Source: Streptomyces sp. NBC_00224
GTDB taxonomy: Bacteria; Actinomycetota; Actinomycetes; Streptomycetales; Streptomycetaceae
Direction: 5' to 3'
NCBI RefSeq assembly: GCF_041435195.1
Contig: NZ_CP108106.1
Span: forward strand, 7,887,001 to 7,951,000
Length of the DNA: 64,000 nucleotides
Part shown: positions 18,100 to 27,142 of the stretch, piece by piece
Numbering within the stretch: the stretch's first letter is position 1
How the letters are laid out: the number at the start of each line of letters is the position of its first letter
Made by a program: the position numbers and the translations under genes
Notes under the pieces: generated by a model
Database searches by the model: none
Seen by the model: only the letters and a program-made list of their open reading frames with translations
What the model was told of the DNA's origin: nothing

Positions 18100-18261
18100 T
18101 CAGCGGAAGAAACCGGGCGTCGGCAGGCCCGGACGGAACGGCATGATCACCCGCTCCAGGTTCGCCTGGATCTGTTCGGCCTCCCGGCGGACGTCACCAG
18201 GGACGTCCCCCCGTTCCCGTATGAGCTGGGCGTAGATCGGTACGTCACTGTCGCTGTTCAC
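18100..18261 (-). CDS. Small hypothetical protein (53 residues)
   Basis: GTG start at 18261 with an excellent AGGAGGG (complement of 18271-18277) nine bases upstream. The product has a charged, predicted-helical middle (RERGDVPGDVRREAEQIQAN) and a Pro/Gly-rich tail ending LPTPGFFR. It follows the membrane-anchored HTH/propeller gene by 83 bases on the same strand, so it may belong to that operon. No function recognised. The codon bias matches its neighbours. Confidence 0.55.
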   Translation of the reverse strand: MNSDSDVPIYAQLIRERGDVPGDVRREAEQIQANLERVIMPFRPGLPTPGFFR

Positions 18262-18344
18262 CGCGCGCTGTCCCTCCTGGCCGCCGACGCGTCCCGCCGG
18301 CGGCACGATTTTAGGCGGTGCGGGAGAGCGGTCGAGCACACCGG

Positions 18345-20726
18345 TCAGTCCGTGGCCGCGATCGCGCTCGCCGTGGTGCCCAGCGGGACCCACTCGGAGC
18401 GGCGGCCGGTCCAGCGGGAGACGGCCGGGCCATCGGCGGCGATGCGGTAGACCGAGTTGCCGGCCACGGCAAGGGCGACGCCCGCCTCGCCGATCGCGGT
18501 CCACGAGCCCGGGACTCCGTCGTACCTGAGGATCCGCCCGGTGGTCGCGTCGCTGGCGAACAGCCCCGCGCCGCCCGCGTGCAGCTTGTGGGCCGGGCCG
18601 CCGATCCGCCGCCAGCCGCTGCCCCTGCCGTTGGCCTGCCAGATCTCCTTGCCGTCGGGGGAGAGGCGGGCCACGTAGTCGGGGCCGACGGCGAAGTCGG
18701 CGCCGGGGCCGCCGGCGTCGACCCAGGTGTCGCCGTAACCGGAGTACCGGAACAGGCCGCCCGTGTCGGGGCTCGTCGCGAAGAGGCCCGCGCCGCCCGC
18801 GTAGAGCCGGGTGGAGGGCCCGCCGATACGCACCCACTCGCCACCGACGCCGGTCCAGCGCACGACGGCGTCGCGGTGTTCGGTGATCGCGTAGAGGCCG
18901 TCCCCCGCGGTGATGAACTGCTCGCCGGGGAGCCCGATCTGGGACCAGGAGCGGGACGGCTCGTCGTACTTGGAGATGCGCCCGTCGCCGGGGTTGGTCG
19001 CGAACAGCCCCGCGGCGCCCGCGTAGATCTGTTCCGCCGCCGGGCCGATCACCTTCCAGGAACGGTCCTCGGTGGTCCAGCGGAGGATGTTCCGCCGGTC
19101 CTGCGAGACGACGTACGCGGTGCCGGGCGCCCGCTCGGCCGGCGGATTCGGGGACGGTACGAGCGAGGGGAGCGGAGGAGCGGAGGCCCGGCTGGAGGGC
19201 AGGGGCGCCCGTGGGGTGCCGGGGGCGCGAGTCGAGCTCTGCGACGGCGAGGGTGAGGAGGGCGAGGGCGACGCGGACGCCGACGGGCTCGCCGTGCCGG
19301 GCGCGCCGGACGGTAAGGGAAGGTACCCGGGGCCCTGCCGGACCGTCGTCCCGGGCACGGACGCGGTGTGGTGCCGGGCGAGGACGACCCCGGCCAGGGT
19401 GGCCGCGGCGAGCAGGGCGAGGGCGGTGACCGTTCCCAGCAGGGCGAACGTTCTTCTGGCGCGCCGCCCGTGGCGCGGGTCCCGGACGGCGGGGAGGGCG
19501 GCGCGAGGCCCCGGGCCCCGCGAGGCGGACACGACGGCGGACTTGTCCAGCCGCTCCAGGACCACGCCCTCGACGACGTACGGGCGGGAGGACACGGCCG
19601 GGAGCGAGCGGGACGGAATCCGCCGTATCCGCTTCCCCAACCACCGGGCGTCGGCGCGCTGTTGCTCCAGTGCGTGTCCGATGCGCACCAGCTCGAAGGC
19701 GAGCGTGGCGTCCGCGAGGGGGACGGACGGGAGGCTGTCTTGGGCGCCCGTGACGGCCGGTGGCTCGGGCGCGGCCCCTGCGGCACCGGGCGGGGTACCG
19801 GCCTCCGGCGCGGCGCCGGGGTGGGTCACGGAGTCGGCCTCCGGTGCGAGTCGGGCCTGCGTCGGGTCTCCGGCGTCCAGCAGCTCTCCGGCGTCCGGTC
19901 CGCGAGCAGCCTCCGGCGAAGCCCCGGCCTCCGGTGTGCGGGCAGCCTCCGCCGAACGGTCGGTCTTCGGCGCAGGGGCGCCCCCGCGCAAGGCGCCCGC
20001 CACCGGCACGGGGCCGGCGTCCGTCAACTCCGCCGCATCCGACCGGATTTCGACCCCCCGCCCGGCACCTGCCTCCCGTTGGGCCTCGGCGTCCGCGACG
20101 GCCCGTCGTGCCGCCGCCTCCACGGACCGGGCGGCCACCAACTGGTCGACGGCCTGGTCCAGTCGCAGCCGCACCTGCTCGGCCACCGCGGATTCCGCTT
20201 CCTCGGCCGCGGCGTCCACGGACCTCGTTTCCGCGGGCGTGGAGGAGGCGGACGGCCGCCCGGCCGCCGGGGAAGGCACCCCGGCGGCGGCGCTCGCGTA
20301 ACCGGCCCCGCCGTCGTCCGCGCGTTCCCGGAGCAGCGTCACCATCGCCAGCAGGTTCTCCACCAGACGGCCCGATTCGGCGAGGTCCGCGCGTGCCTGA
20401 CGCAGTGCCTCCTCCACGCCCGGGGCGGGTCTGCCCGCCACCTCGGCGGTGAGCGCCCGGTCGTGCAGCCGCCGGGCCTCGGCGAGCAGCTCTTCGCGGC
20501 GCCGGGGGTCGCGGATCTGGTCCTTGAGTACGGTGTTGAGGCGCCCGAGCGCGATGACCCGCGCTCCGGAGCGGTATTCGCTCCACACCGTCTTGCCGCC
20601 GCCGTACCGCTGCGCGAGCTCCCGCACCGTCTGGCCGCGGGTCACCTCACGTAGAAAGACCGCGAGTTCGTCGGCGGCTTCCGTTCTGCCCTTCGGCGGC
20701 CCTTGCGGACGTCCTGCTCTGGCCAT
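18345..20726 (-). CDS. Transmembrane sensor-regulator: N-terminal HTH, one membrane helix, C-terminal tectonin-like propeller
   Basis: A 793-residue protein from the ATG at 20726. In order: a basic start (MARAGRPQGPPKGRTEA); a helix-turn-helix-like region to about residue 70 (TVRELAQRYGGGKTVWSEY); a helical, Ala/Glu-rich segment with a probable coiled coil; Ala/Pro/Gly-rich disorder; a membrane helix at about 426-450 (LLGTVTALALLAAATLAGVV); a Pro/Ser linker; then about six repeats from residue 536 of the form W..IG.P...LYAGGAGLFAT.P..G.I.RY. These repeats fit tectonin-type beta-propeller blades facing outside. It would let one polypeptide bind DNA inside and a glycan or surface ligand outside. 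The ligand is unknown. Confidence 0.75.
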   Translation of the reverse strand: MARAGRPQGPPKGRTEAADELAVFLREVTRGQTVRELAQRYGGGKTVWSEYRSGARVIALGRLNTVLKDQIRDPRRREELLAEARRLHDRALTAEVAGRPAPGVEEALRQARADLAESGRLVENLLAMVTLLRERADDGGAGYASAAAGVPSPAAGRPSASSTPAETRSVDAAAEEAESAVAEQVRLRLDQAVDQLVAARSVEAAARRAVADAEAQREAGAGRGVEIRSDAAELTDAGPVPVAGALRGGAPAPKTDRSAEAARTPEAGASPEAARGPDAGELLDAGDPTQARLAPEADSVTHPGAAPEAGTPPGAAGAAPEPPAVTGAQDSLPSVPLADATLAFELVRIGHALEQQRADARWLGKRIRRIPSRSLPAVSSRPYVVEGVVLERLDKSAVVSASRGPGPRAALPAVRDPRHGRRARRTFALLGTVTALALLAAATLAGVVLARHHTASVPGTTVRQGPGYLPLPSGAPGTASPSASASPSPSSPSPSQSSTRAPGTPRAPLPSSRASAPPLPSLVPSPNPPAERAPGTAYVVSQDRRNILRWTTEDRSWKVIGPAAEQIYAGAAGLFATNPGDGRISKYDEPSRSWSQIGLPGEQFITAGDGLYAITEHRDAVVRWTGVGGEWVRIGGPSTRLYAGGAGLFATSPDTGGLFRYSGYGDTWVDAGGPGADFAVGPDYVARLSPDGKEIWQANGRGSGWRRIGGPAHKLHAGGAGLFASDATTGRILRYDGVPGSWTAIGEAGVALAVAGNSVYRIAADGPAVSRWTGRRSEWVPLGTTASAIAATD

Positions 20727-20966
20727 GTGTCCCCCTGCTCCACAACCGGACGTGTGGTCCGTGCGCTGACCGCCGCGCGTGCGGCCCCCCGGCCGCATCC
20801 CCCGCGCGAGCGCGGCACATGGAATACCTTCCGGCTTGTCATGTCCAGCGTTAGAAGTCGCCGGTGTCTCGAATGCGCGCCCGCCCCCAGCGGTGGAACG
20901 GGCGCCGGGCCGCCATGGCGGTGAGCTATGTTTTGAACACACATGGCATGAGAAGGAGGCCCGCCG

Positions 20967-21884
20967 GTGTCATCGGGGCAGAAGGCGCGCGCCCAGGCGG
21001 CCGCGATCACGCCGAGCGGGCAGGCGTCGGACCACGAGCGCCCCGCGGCGGACCGGGTGCGCGCCCTCTTCGACGGCCACCGCCTCTCCCCGGGGCAGCG
21101 GCGCATCGCCCAGTACCTGATCGACCACCTCACCGAGGCCGTCTTCCTCTCGATCACCGAGCTCGCGGAGCGGGCCGGGGTGAGCCAGCCGTCCGTGACC
21201 CGCTTCGCCGTGTCCCTCGGCTACAGCGGCTATCCCGCCCTGCGTGACGTGCTCCAGCCGATCGCCCTGAGCGCGGTCGCGGGGTCGCCGGAGACCCGCG
21301 AGCAGATCCGGCACAACGAGCTGCAGGCGGCGGTGGACGCCGAGATCGAGAACCTGGAGAACGTGCGCAGGCTGGTGGCCAACACCAACCAGGTGCTGGA
21401 GATCGGCCGCGAGCTGGCCGGCTCGGTGCCGCTGACCATCCTCGGACTGCGGATCTCCGTGTCCCTGGCGGAGTACTTCGCGTACGCGGCCCGGCGCATC
21501 CACCCCGATGTGCGGCTGGTGACGCGCGGCGGCAGCGTCGCCTACGACGCGCTGCTCCAGTCCCGCTCGGCGGGCGGCACCTGGGTGCTGGCCTTCGCCA
21601 TGCCCCGGCACGCCAAGGAGACCCTCGCAGCGCTGCGGGCGGCCCGCAGCACGGGGCTGCGCGTCGCGCTGATCACGGACACCACCCTGGGGCCGCTGGT
21701 CGACGAGGCCGATGTGGCATTGACCGCCGGCACCGGGTCGCGGCTGGTGTTCGACTCGTACGCGGCACCGAGCATGCTCGCCGCGGCCCTGCTCCAGGCG
21801 ATGGCGGACGCCGATCCGGAGCGGACGCAGGCGCGCCTTGAGGAGTACGAGCAGGCCGCCGACCAGCACGGTTTCTTCCTGTAG
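20967..21884 (+). CDS. MurR/RpiR-family transcriptional regulator
   Basis: DNA-binding regulator with an N-terminal HTH_6 domain (SITELAERAGVSQPSVTRFAVSLGYSG) and a C-terminal SIS (phosphosugar-binding) domain (TILGLRISVSLAEYFAYAAR ... WVLAFAMPRHAKETLAALRA). It has 305 residues from the GTG at 20967, with GAAGGAGG close upstream. It sits next to the dipeptidase/YfcC operon, separated by one small gene. In Streptomyces such RpiR genes often accompany M20 peptidase plus permease genes, so it is the likely local regulator. A candidate operator lies just after its stop. Confidence 0.92.
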   Translation: MSSGQKARAQAAAITPSGQASDHERPAADRVRALFDGHRLSPGQRRIAQYLIDHLTEAVFLSITELAERAGVSQPSVTRFAVSLGYSGYPALRDVLQPIALSAVAGSPETREQIRHNELQAAVDAEIENLENVRRLVANTNQVLEIGRELAGSVPLTILGLRISVSLAEYFAYAARRIHPDVRLVTRGGSVAYDALLQSRSAGGTWVLAFAMPRHAKETLAALRAARSTGLRVALITDTTLGPLVDEADVALTAGTGSRLVFDSYAAPSMLAAALLQAMADADPERTQARLEEYEQAADQHGFFL

Positions 21885-21933
21885 GACCGATTCGCCCGCC
21901 GGGCTCCCCGGGATCTTCACACCTTTCGGGTGC

Positions 21934-21980
21934 ATGAATTTTTTCATACCCTTGTTTACTCAACGGTATATATGTTTACT
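21934..21980. promoter_or_regulatory. Candidate regulator sites: ATGAA-N4-TTCAT palindrome and two TGTTTACT direct repeats
   Basis: In an A/T-rich island, ATGAATTTTTTCAT (21934-21947) has perfect 5-bp arms. It is followed by two exact TGTTTACT repeats (21953-21960 and 21973-21980) exactly 20 bp apart, that is, about two helical turns. The TGAA-N-TTCA form resembles operators of RpiR-type regulators. The remaining intergenic DNA to 22206 shows nothing else I can name. Confidence 0.45.
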
Positions 21981-22206
21981 GAGGCGGTGGCGATCCCCCG
22001 ATCCCCCAGATGCCAAGGAAGGCGACCCCACGCCCTCCCAGAGCGGACAGCCGACGTGACGCCCCCCTCCTCGCGTCAAGCCGGATGTTCGATCGAGGCT
22101 TTCGGATCCGGGCGGACGCCCACGGGCGGCCTCGGCTAACCCCTAGGCCGGGGCCGCCCCCCTCCCACCTCTCGATCAGAGTTCGACAACTTCGGAAGCG
22201 ACGAGA

Positions 22207-22596
22207 ATGCCCCAGACGGCCCCCACCATCGCGCTCAGCCCGGACTGGCCCTGTCAGGTCAAGGAACCCGGGACGCGGGACTGGGAACGCACGGCCACCC
22301 GCTGGCTGCGCGACCTGCTGCCGGCCCGCTACGCCGGCTACTCACCGCTGACCCGCCACCACGTCATCCTCGCCCGGCACGCACAGCTCCAGCTCCAGCA
22401 CGAGATGCGCGCGGTCCGGGTGGCCCTCCAGACCAGCCGGGCCGAGCTGCCCACGCTGGGCGTGGCGGAAGCGGTCATCGAGAACACCATCCGGATGTAC
22501 GCGACGGAGCTGGACCAGCTGGGCCGCCTCGCCCGCGGGGTGCGTCTGGTGACGGACGCGCTGATGGGCGACCACCCGGCCCACCGCAGGCCGTAG
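22207..22596 (+). CDS. Conserved hypothetical protein, helical, 129 residues
   Basis: Soluble, mainly helical protein with no signal peptide or membrane segment. Notable segments are DWERTATRWLRDLLPARYAG and HAQLQLQHEMRAVRVALQTS, the latter an amphipathic helix. It is preceded by GACGAGA and by the A/T-rich regulatory island at 21934-21980. It ends 29 bases from the convergent YfcC gene. I do not assign a function. Confidence 0.7.
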   Translation: MPQTAPTIALSPDWPCQVKEPGTRDWERTATRWLRDLLPARYAGYSPLTRHHVILARHAQLQLQHEMRAVRVALQTSRAELPTLGVAEAVIENTIRMYATELDQLGRLARGVRLVTDALMGDHPAHRRP

Positions 22597-22625
22597 GCCA
22601 CGGCGGTGGAGCCGAAGCGCCGCCC

Positions 22626-24176
22626 TCAGGTCATCGCCGCCCCCAGCGCCACGAATCCGCAGATCAGCACGAACAGGATGACGAGCAGGGGCCAGACGAA
22701 GCGCAGGTACTTGTCGTAGCCGACCTTGGCGAGGGCGACGCCGCCGATCGTCACGGCCGTGGTCGGCACCCACAGGTTCATCCAGCCGCTCGCCGCCTGC
22801 CAGGCGGTGACGACCACCGCGCGCGAGACGCCCGCGAAGTCCGCCAGCGGGGCGAGGATCGGCATCGCGAGGGTGGCGTGCCCGGAGGTGGATGGGATCA
22901 GGAAGGCCAGCGGCAGGTTCACCACGAAGACGATGATGGCGAACAGGCCCGACGAGGTGCCTTTCACGACGCCCTCGATGGAGTGCAGGACGGTGTCCGT
23001 GATCCTGGAGTTGTTCATGATCACGGTCACGCCGCGGGCCAGCATGATGACGAGCGCGGGGGAGATGAAGTCCCCCGCGCCCTGGATGATCGTCGAGCTG
23101 GTCTTCTGCTCGCCGAGGCGGGCCACCAGGCCGACGAGCACCGCCGCGCACAGGAAGAGCGCCGCCAACTGCGGGAAGGACCAGCCGAGTTCGAAGGAGT
23201 ACGGCTTGGCGTCGGCCTTGCCGGTGAGCGCGCTCGACCACGGCACCACCGAGAAGATCATGAAGGCGAAGACGAGGCCGAGCACCACGAGCACGGCCTT
23301 GTGCGTGCCGGTGAGTTCCGGAGCCTCGCCCGCGTCCGTCGCGTTCAGTTCACGGTCGCCGGGCAGGAAGCCGCTCAGCGAACGCGCCGGAACCTTCTGT
23401 ACGCGCCGGGCGTAGCGCACGACGTAGGCGATGGTCACCGCCGTCAGCACCAGCCACATCACGAAGCGCAGCGCGATGCCGTCGCCCAGTGAGATGTCGG
23501 CCGCGGAGGAGGCCACGCCCGTCGCGAAGGGGTTGACGGTCGAGCACAGCACGCCCACCCCCGCGCCGAGGATGGCCGTGCCGACCGCCACCATCCGGTC
23601 GTAGCCGAGCGCGAGCATCATCGGGACGAGCAGTCCGTAGAAGCCGAGCGTCTCCTCGGCGAAGCCCTCCACGGTGCCCAGGACCGAGAAGACGACCATC
23701 ACTCCCGCGATCAGCAGGGCGCCGCGCTCGCGCAGCCGGTGGGCGAGGCGCTCGATGCCGCGGTCGAGGGCGCCGGTGGCGAAGACGACCGTGATGAACG
23801 CGCCGATCGCCAGGACGAAGAGGAACACCCCCGCGCTGCCGTAGAGATCACCGGTCAGGCTGGGGCCGACCTCGCCGGAGGCGGTGTCGCGGATGCCGTA
23901 CAGGCCGTTGACCGGTGACAGGAAGAGGTCGTTGAGGCGGTCGACGAAGCTCTGGCCGGAGGAGACCCGGTGGTAGGTGCCCTGGACCGGGGCGCCCTTG
24001 TCGTTGCGGTCGTACTGGCCGGAGGGGATGAGGAACGCGAGCAGCCACACGGCGACGGTGACGATCGCGAGGACGGTCAGCGCACTCGGAAACGCGAGCT
24101 TCCGCCTCTTCGGCGGACCGGGCGGCTCGGTCGAGGCGGTTTCCCCGGGCCCCGCCACCCCGCCCGTGCCGCTCAC
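22626..24176 (-). CDS. YfcC-family membrane transporter (ArcD/AbgT-like permease)
   Basis: Polytopic membrane protein of 516 residues with about 11-13 hydrophobic segments, starting with a charged cytoplasmic N-terminus and a first helix (LTVLAIVTVAVWLLAFLIPS). Conserved YfcC-type loops include GYDRMVAVGTAILGAGVGVL and LAFLIPSTSGHATLAMPILA. The family is thought to move amino acids, peptides or C4-dicarboxylates. Its start overlaps the dipeptidase stop by 4 bases (24173-24176), so the two are translationally coupled and probably import and hydrolyse the same peptide-like substrate. Confidence 0.88.
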   Translation of the reverse strand: MSGTGGVAGPGETASTEPPGPPKRRKLAFPSALTVLAIVTVAVWLLAFLIPSGQYDRNDKGAPVQGTYHRVSSGQSFVDRLNDLFLSPVNGLYGIRDTASGEVGPSLTGDLYGSAGVFLFVLAIGAFITVVFATGALDRGIERLAHRLRERGALLIAGVMVVFSVLGTVEGFAEETLGFYGLLVPMMLALGYDRMVAVGTAILGAGVGVLCSTVNPFATGVASSAADISLGDGIALRFVMWLVLTAVTIAYVVRYARRVQKVPARSLSGFLPGDRELNATDAGEAPELTGTHKAVLVVLGLVFAFMIFSVVPWSSALTGKADAKPYSFELGWSFPQLAALFLCAAVLVGLVARLGEQKTSSTIIQGAGDFISPALVIMLARGVTVIMNNSRITDTVLHSIEGVVKGTSSGLFAIIVFVVNLPLAFLIPSTSGHATLAMPILAPLADFAGVSRAVVVTAWQAASGWMNLWVPTTAVTIGGVALAKVGYDKYLRFVWPLLVILFVLICGFVALGAAMT

Positions 24177-25546
24177 TGACCGGCCCCCTTACGGCCGCGC
24201 GCGTCGCGGCCGGGGAAGTCCTCTGCGTATTCGCGTACGAAGGCGGCCATCGCGATGACGGTGTTGCGCAGCTCCGAGAAGAGGACACGCTCATTGGGCG
24301 CGTGCAGGTTGCACATACTGTCCTGTGCTCCGAACAGCAGCACCTCGGCTCCCGGCGCGGCCCTGGCCAGGCCGTTGACCAGCGGGATCGAGCCGCCGGT
24401 GGCGACGTACGAGGCCTCCGTGCCCCACGCCTCCTTGAGCGCGGTGAGCGCGGCGCGGTAGGCGGGGCCGCCGGTGGCCGCCTCGTATCCGGGGCCGGTG
24501 TCGCCGGGGGTGACGGTCAGTGGGATGCCGAAGGGCCGGAGCGCGCGCAGGTGGTCGACGAGCTTCCCCAGCGCCTCGCGCGGGTCCTGGAGCGGGTGGA
24601 AGCGCAGGTTCAGCTTGGCCCGGGCATAGGGGACCACCGCCGAGGCCGCGTGTTCGACGGCGGGCGCGTCCAGGCCGATCACCGTGATCGCGGGCCCGCT
24701 CCACAGCCGCTCACCGAGCGATCCGGACCCGATCAGGGGGAGCCCTTCGCGTACGCCCGCGAGGGAGCGGAACTCCTCCTCGGTATACGTGGTTCCGGTC
24801 CAGGGGTCGCGCCGCAGGCCCTCGACGGCCACATCGCCGTGTACGTCGTGCAGGGTGGCCAGGACCTTCAGCAGGGCGAGCAGCGCGTCGGGCGCCGCGC
24901 CGCCGAACTCGCCGCTGTGGCGCGGCTCGTCCAGCGTGCGGACCTCGACCGTCACCTCGGCGGCGCCCCGCAGCCCGGTGGTCAGGGTCGGGGTGCCGGG
25001 GCGCAGGTTGCCGAGGTCGGCGATGACCATGGCGTCGCAGGCGAACCGCTCGGGGTCGACGGGCGGATAGGTGTCGAAGGCGCTCCCGTACTCCTCCTGG
25101 CCCTCGATCACGATCTTGATGCCGACGGGCGGCCGCCCTCCGTACACCCGCAGCATGCCGAGGTGGGCGATGACGTTGGACTTGTCGTCCGCGATGCCCC
25201 GGGCACGCAGACCGCCTTCGACGGGGGTCGGCTCGAAGGGCGGGGAGAGCCACAGAGCCTGGTCGCCGGGAGGCTGGACGTCGTAGTGGCCGTAGAGCAG
25301 GACGGTGGGCGCGTCCGGGGTGGGGGCCGGGATCTGCCCGTAGACCACCGGGGCGGTGCCGGGGAGGTCGAGCCGCTCGATGTGGGGCACTCCGGCGTCG
25401 CGGAGCAGCTCCGCCACCAGGTCGTGCGCCTGCTGGACGGGTTCGGGCGGAAAGCCCGGGAAGGCGATCGAGGGAATCGCCGCCAGCCGTTCCAGATCGG
25501 CACGGAGCCCGTCCATGAGGCCGTCGACTCGGGTTTCCAGCTCCAT
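24173..25546 (-). CDS. M20-family dipeptidase/metallopeptidase
   Basis: Zinc-dependent cytoplasmic peptidase of the M20 family (457 residues from the ATG at 25546). Metal and catalytic motifs in order: VLLYGHYDVQPPGD (His, Asp), ARGIADDKSNVIAHL (bridging Asp), IEGQEEYGS (general-base Glu and ligand Glu), MVIADLGN (Asp ligand), and a C-terminal His in MCNLHAPNERV. The dimerisation domain lies between them. It is the first gene of the two-gene operon with the YfcC transporter. Upstream (25547-25721), ATTCGAAT at 25601-25608 is a short palindrome in the promoter region. Confidence 0.92.
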   Translation of the reverse strand: MELETRVDGLMDGLRADLERLAAIPSIAFPGFPPEPVQQAHDLVAELLRDAGVPHIERLDLPGTAPVVYGQIPAPTPDAPTVLLYGHYDVQPPGDQALWLSPPFEPTPVEGGLRARGIADDKSNVIAHLGMLRVYGGRPPVGIKIVIEGQEEYGSAFDTYPPVDPERFACDAMVIADLGNLRPGTPTLTTGLRGAAEVTVEVRTLDEPRHSGEFGGAAPDALLALLKVLATLHDVHGDVAVEGLRRDPWTGTTYTEEEFRSLAGVREGLPLIGSGSLGERLWSGPAITVIGLDAPAVEHAASAVVPYARAKLNLRFHPLQDPREALGKLVDHLRALRPFGIPLTVTPGDTGPGYEAATGGPAYRAALTALKEAWGTEASYVATGGSIPLVNGLARAAPGAEVLLFGAQDSMCNLHAPNERVLFSELRNTVIAMAAFVREYAEDFPGRDARGRKGAGQ

Positions 25547-25721
25547 CGCACGCCGCCCTGACTGCCGCTGAGCCGCCGCGCCCGGCGCACGGGCCGACGG
25601 ATTCGAATGCCATCGGGACACCACGATTCGCGATCGGGCGCACGGCCGCACTCCGGGTGGTGCACCCGGGTCACCCCGCCCGCACCCGTCGTTGTCAGTG
25701 GTGGATGGCACGCTGGCGGGT

Positions 25722-25988
25722 ATGGACGAGCTGATACGGCGCCGTGTCTACGGAGCCGACCACGACGATCCGGACCCCGGACCGCGACCGGGGCATGTCT
25801 ACCGCGAGCTGGTGGCGGGACCGTTGGACGGGCTGTTGCTCGACGTCACCGGCTGGAGCGACGGGCAGCTGAGCGAAGGCGCCGCGCTCGCCACGGAGAT
25901 CGGCTCCCACGGCCCGGGCGGCCGCGCCTGGTACGGCCCGCGGCCCGGCGATCCGCACCACTGGGACTGGGCGGGCGACACGCCCTGA
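25722..25988 (+). CDS. Small conserved hypothetical protein (88 residues)
   Basis: Short acidic protein: MDELIRRRVYGADHDDPDPG, then HVYRELVAGPLDGLLLDVTG, ending with a His/Trp/Gly-rich tail (GDPHHWDWAGD). I chose the ATG at 25722; a TTG ten codons upstream (25692) is an alternative, and neither has a strong Shine-Dalgarno sequence. It is divergent from the M20 peptidase gene and its stop abuts that of the convergent LacI gene. No function recognised. Confidence 0.6.
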   Translation: MDELIRRRVYGADHDDPDPGPRPGHVYRELVAGPLDGLLLDVTGWSDGQLSEGAALATEIGSHGPGGRAWYGPRPGDPHHWDWAGDTP

Positions 25989-27005
25989 CTACGTGGGCCC
26001 GGAGTGGTGGGGGCCCTGCTGTCCAGGCCCGCGGACGATCAGCCGGGTGAGCAGTACGACCGACCGGGGCGCCGAGCGGTCGCCGTCGATCCGGGAGAAC
26101 AGCAGCTGGGCGGCGGTGGCGCCGAGCGCGACGGGATCCTGGCTGACCACGCTGAGCGGCGGGCTGAGGCGGTCGGCGAGCGGGAAGTCGTCGAAGCCGA
26201 CGACGTCGACGCGGTCGGCGTGCCCGAGCGCGCCCATCACCCCCATGGTGATCACGTCGTTGGTGGTGAACAGGGCGGTGGGCGGCCGGGCCAGGGCCCG
26301 CAGCGCGGCCAGCGCCGCCGCCGCGTCCGACCGGCTGCGCAGGTCGTGCCGTACGAGCGCGGGGTCCTCGGGTATGCCGTGCGCGGCCAGCGCGTCGAGG
26401 TAGCCGGCGTGGCGCTCGCGCTGGGTCCAGATGCCGAACCGGTCGCCGAGGTAGGCGATACGGGAGTGGCCCTGGGCCAGCAGATGGCGTACGGCCCGCT
26501 CCGCGCCCGCCCGGTTGTCGACCGTGACGGTGTCGACGGCCAGGCCCTTGGCGGGCCGGTCCACGCAGACGACGCGTGTGCCGCCCTCCATCGGCTGTTT
26601 GAGGAAGCCGTGGCCGCCGATGGTGGGGACAAGCAGGAGGCCGTCGACCTGGCGGGCGGTGAAGGCCGCTATGACCTCGCGTTCGCGGCGCGGCTCGTCG
26701 TTGGTGCTGCCGACGAGGACGAGACAGCCGCGGCGGTGCGCCTCGTCCTCCACCGAGCGGGCCATGAGCGCGTAGAACGGGTTGGCCAGATCGTCCACGA
26801 CGAGCCCGATCGTGGACGTTCCGGGGTTCTTGCGCCGTAGGTTGCGGGCGTTGTCGTTGCGCTGGTAGCCCAACTGCCGTACGGCCTGCTCGACTCGGGC
26901 GGCCGTCCCGGGGGAGACCCCGGGCTCGCCCGACACCGCGCGCGACACGGTCATGGGGCTGACCCCGGCGGCGCGGGCCACGTCCTTCATCGTCGGGCGC
27001 TTCAC
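25989..27005 (-). CDS. LacI-family transcriptional regulator
   Basis: A 338-residue repressor. The N-terminal HTH and hinge are classic (MKDVARAAGVSPMTVSRAVS ... LRRKNPGTSTIGLVVDDLAN). A periplasmic-binding-protein-like effector domain follows (ERHAGYLDALAAHGI, ALFTTNDVITMGVMGAL, VDVVGFDDFPLADRLSPPLS). Because it is divergent from the GH92 gene and two LacI-type operators lie between, it very likely represses that mannosidase gene until a mannose-containing sugar binds. Confidence 0.94.
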   Translation of the reverse strand: MKRPTMKDVARAAGVSPMTVSRAVSGEPGVSPGTAARVEQAVRQLGYQRNDNARNLRRKNPGTSTIGLVVDDLANPFYALMARSVEDEAHRRGCLVLVGSTNDEPRREREVIAAFTARQVDGLLLVPTIGGHGFLKQPMEGGTRVVCVDRPAKGLAVDTVTVDNRAGAERAVRHLLAQGHSRIAYLGDRFGIWTQRERHAGYLDALAAHGIPEDPALVRHDLRSRSDAAAALAALRALARPPTALFTTNDVITMGVMGALGHADRVDVVGFDDFPLADRLSPPLSVVSQDPVALGATAAQLLFSRIDGDRSAPRSVVLLTRLIVRGPGQQGPHHSGPT

Positions 27006-27142
27006 GGGCCTCCTCAGCGGCGGACCCCTCTTCGGGGACGGGCACGGCGATGCGTCGATGATTGCAGACGGAGCCGCATGTCAGGCCGGATGAGGGGACC
27101 TTGGTGCGGCTGGTGCGGCCTGGGCTCCGGCGCGGGCCCGGC

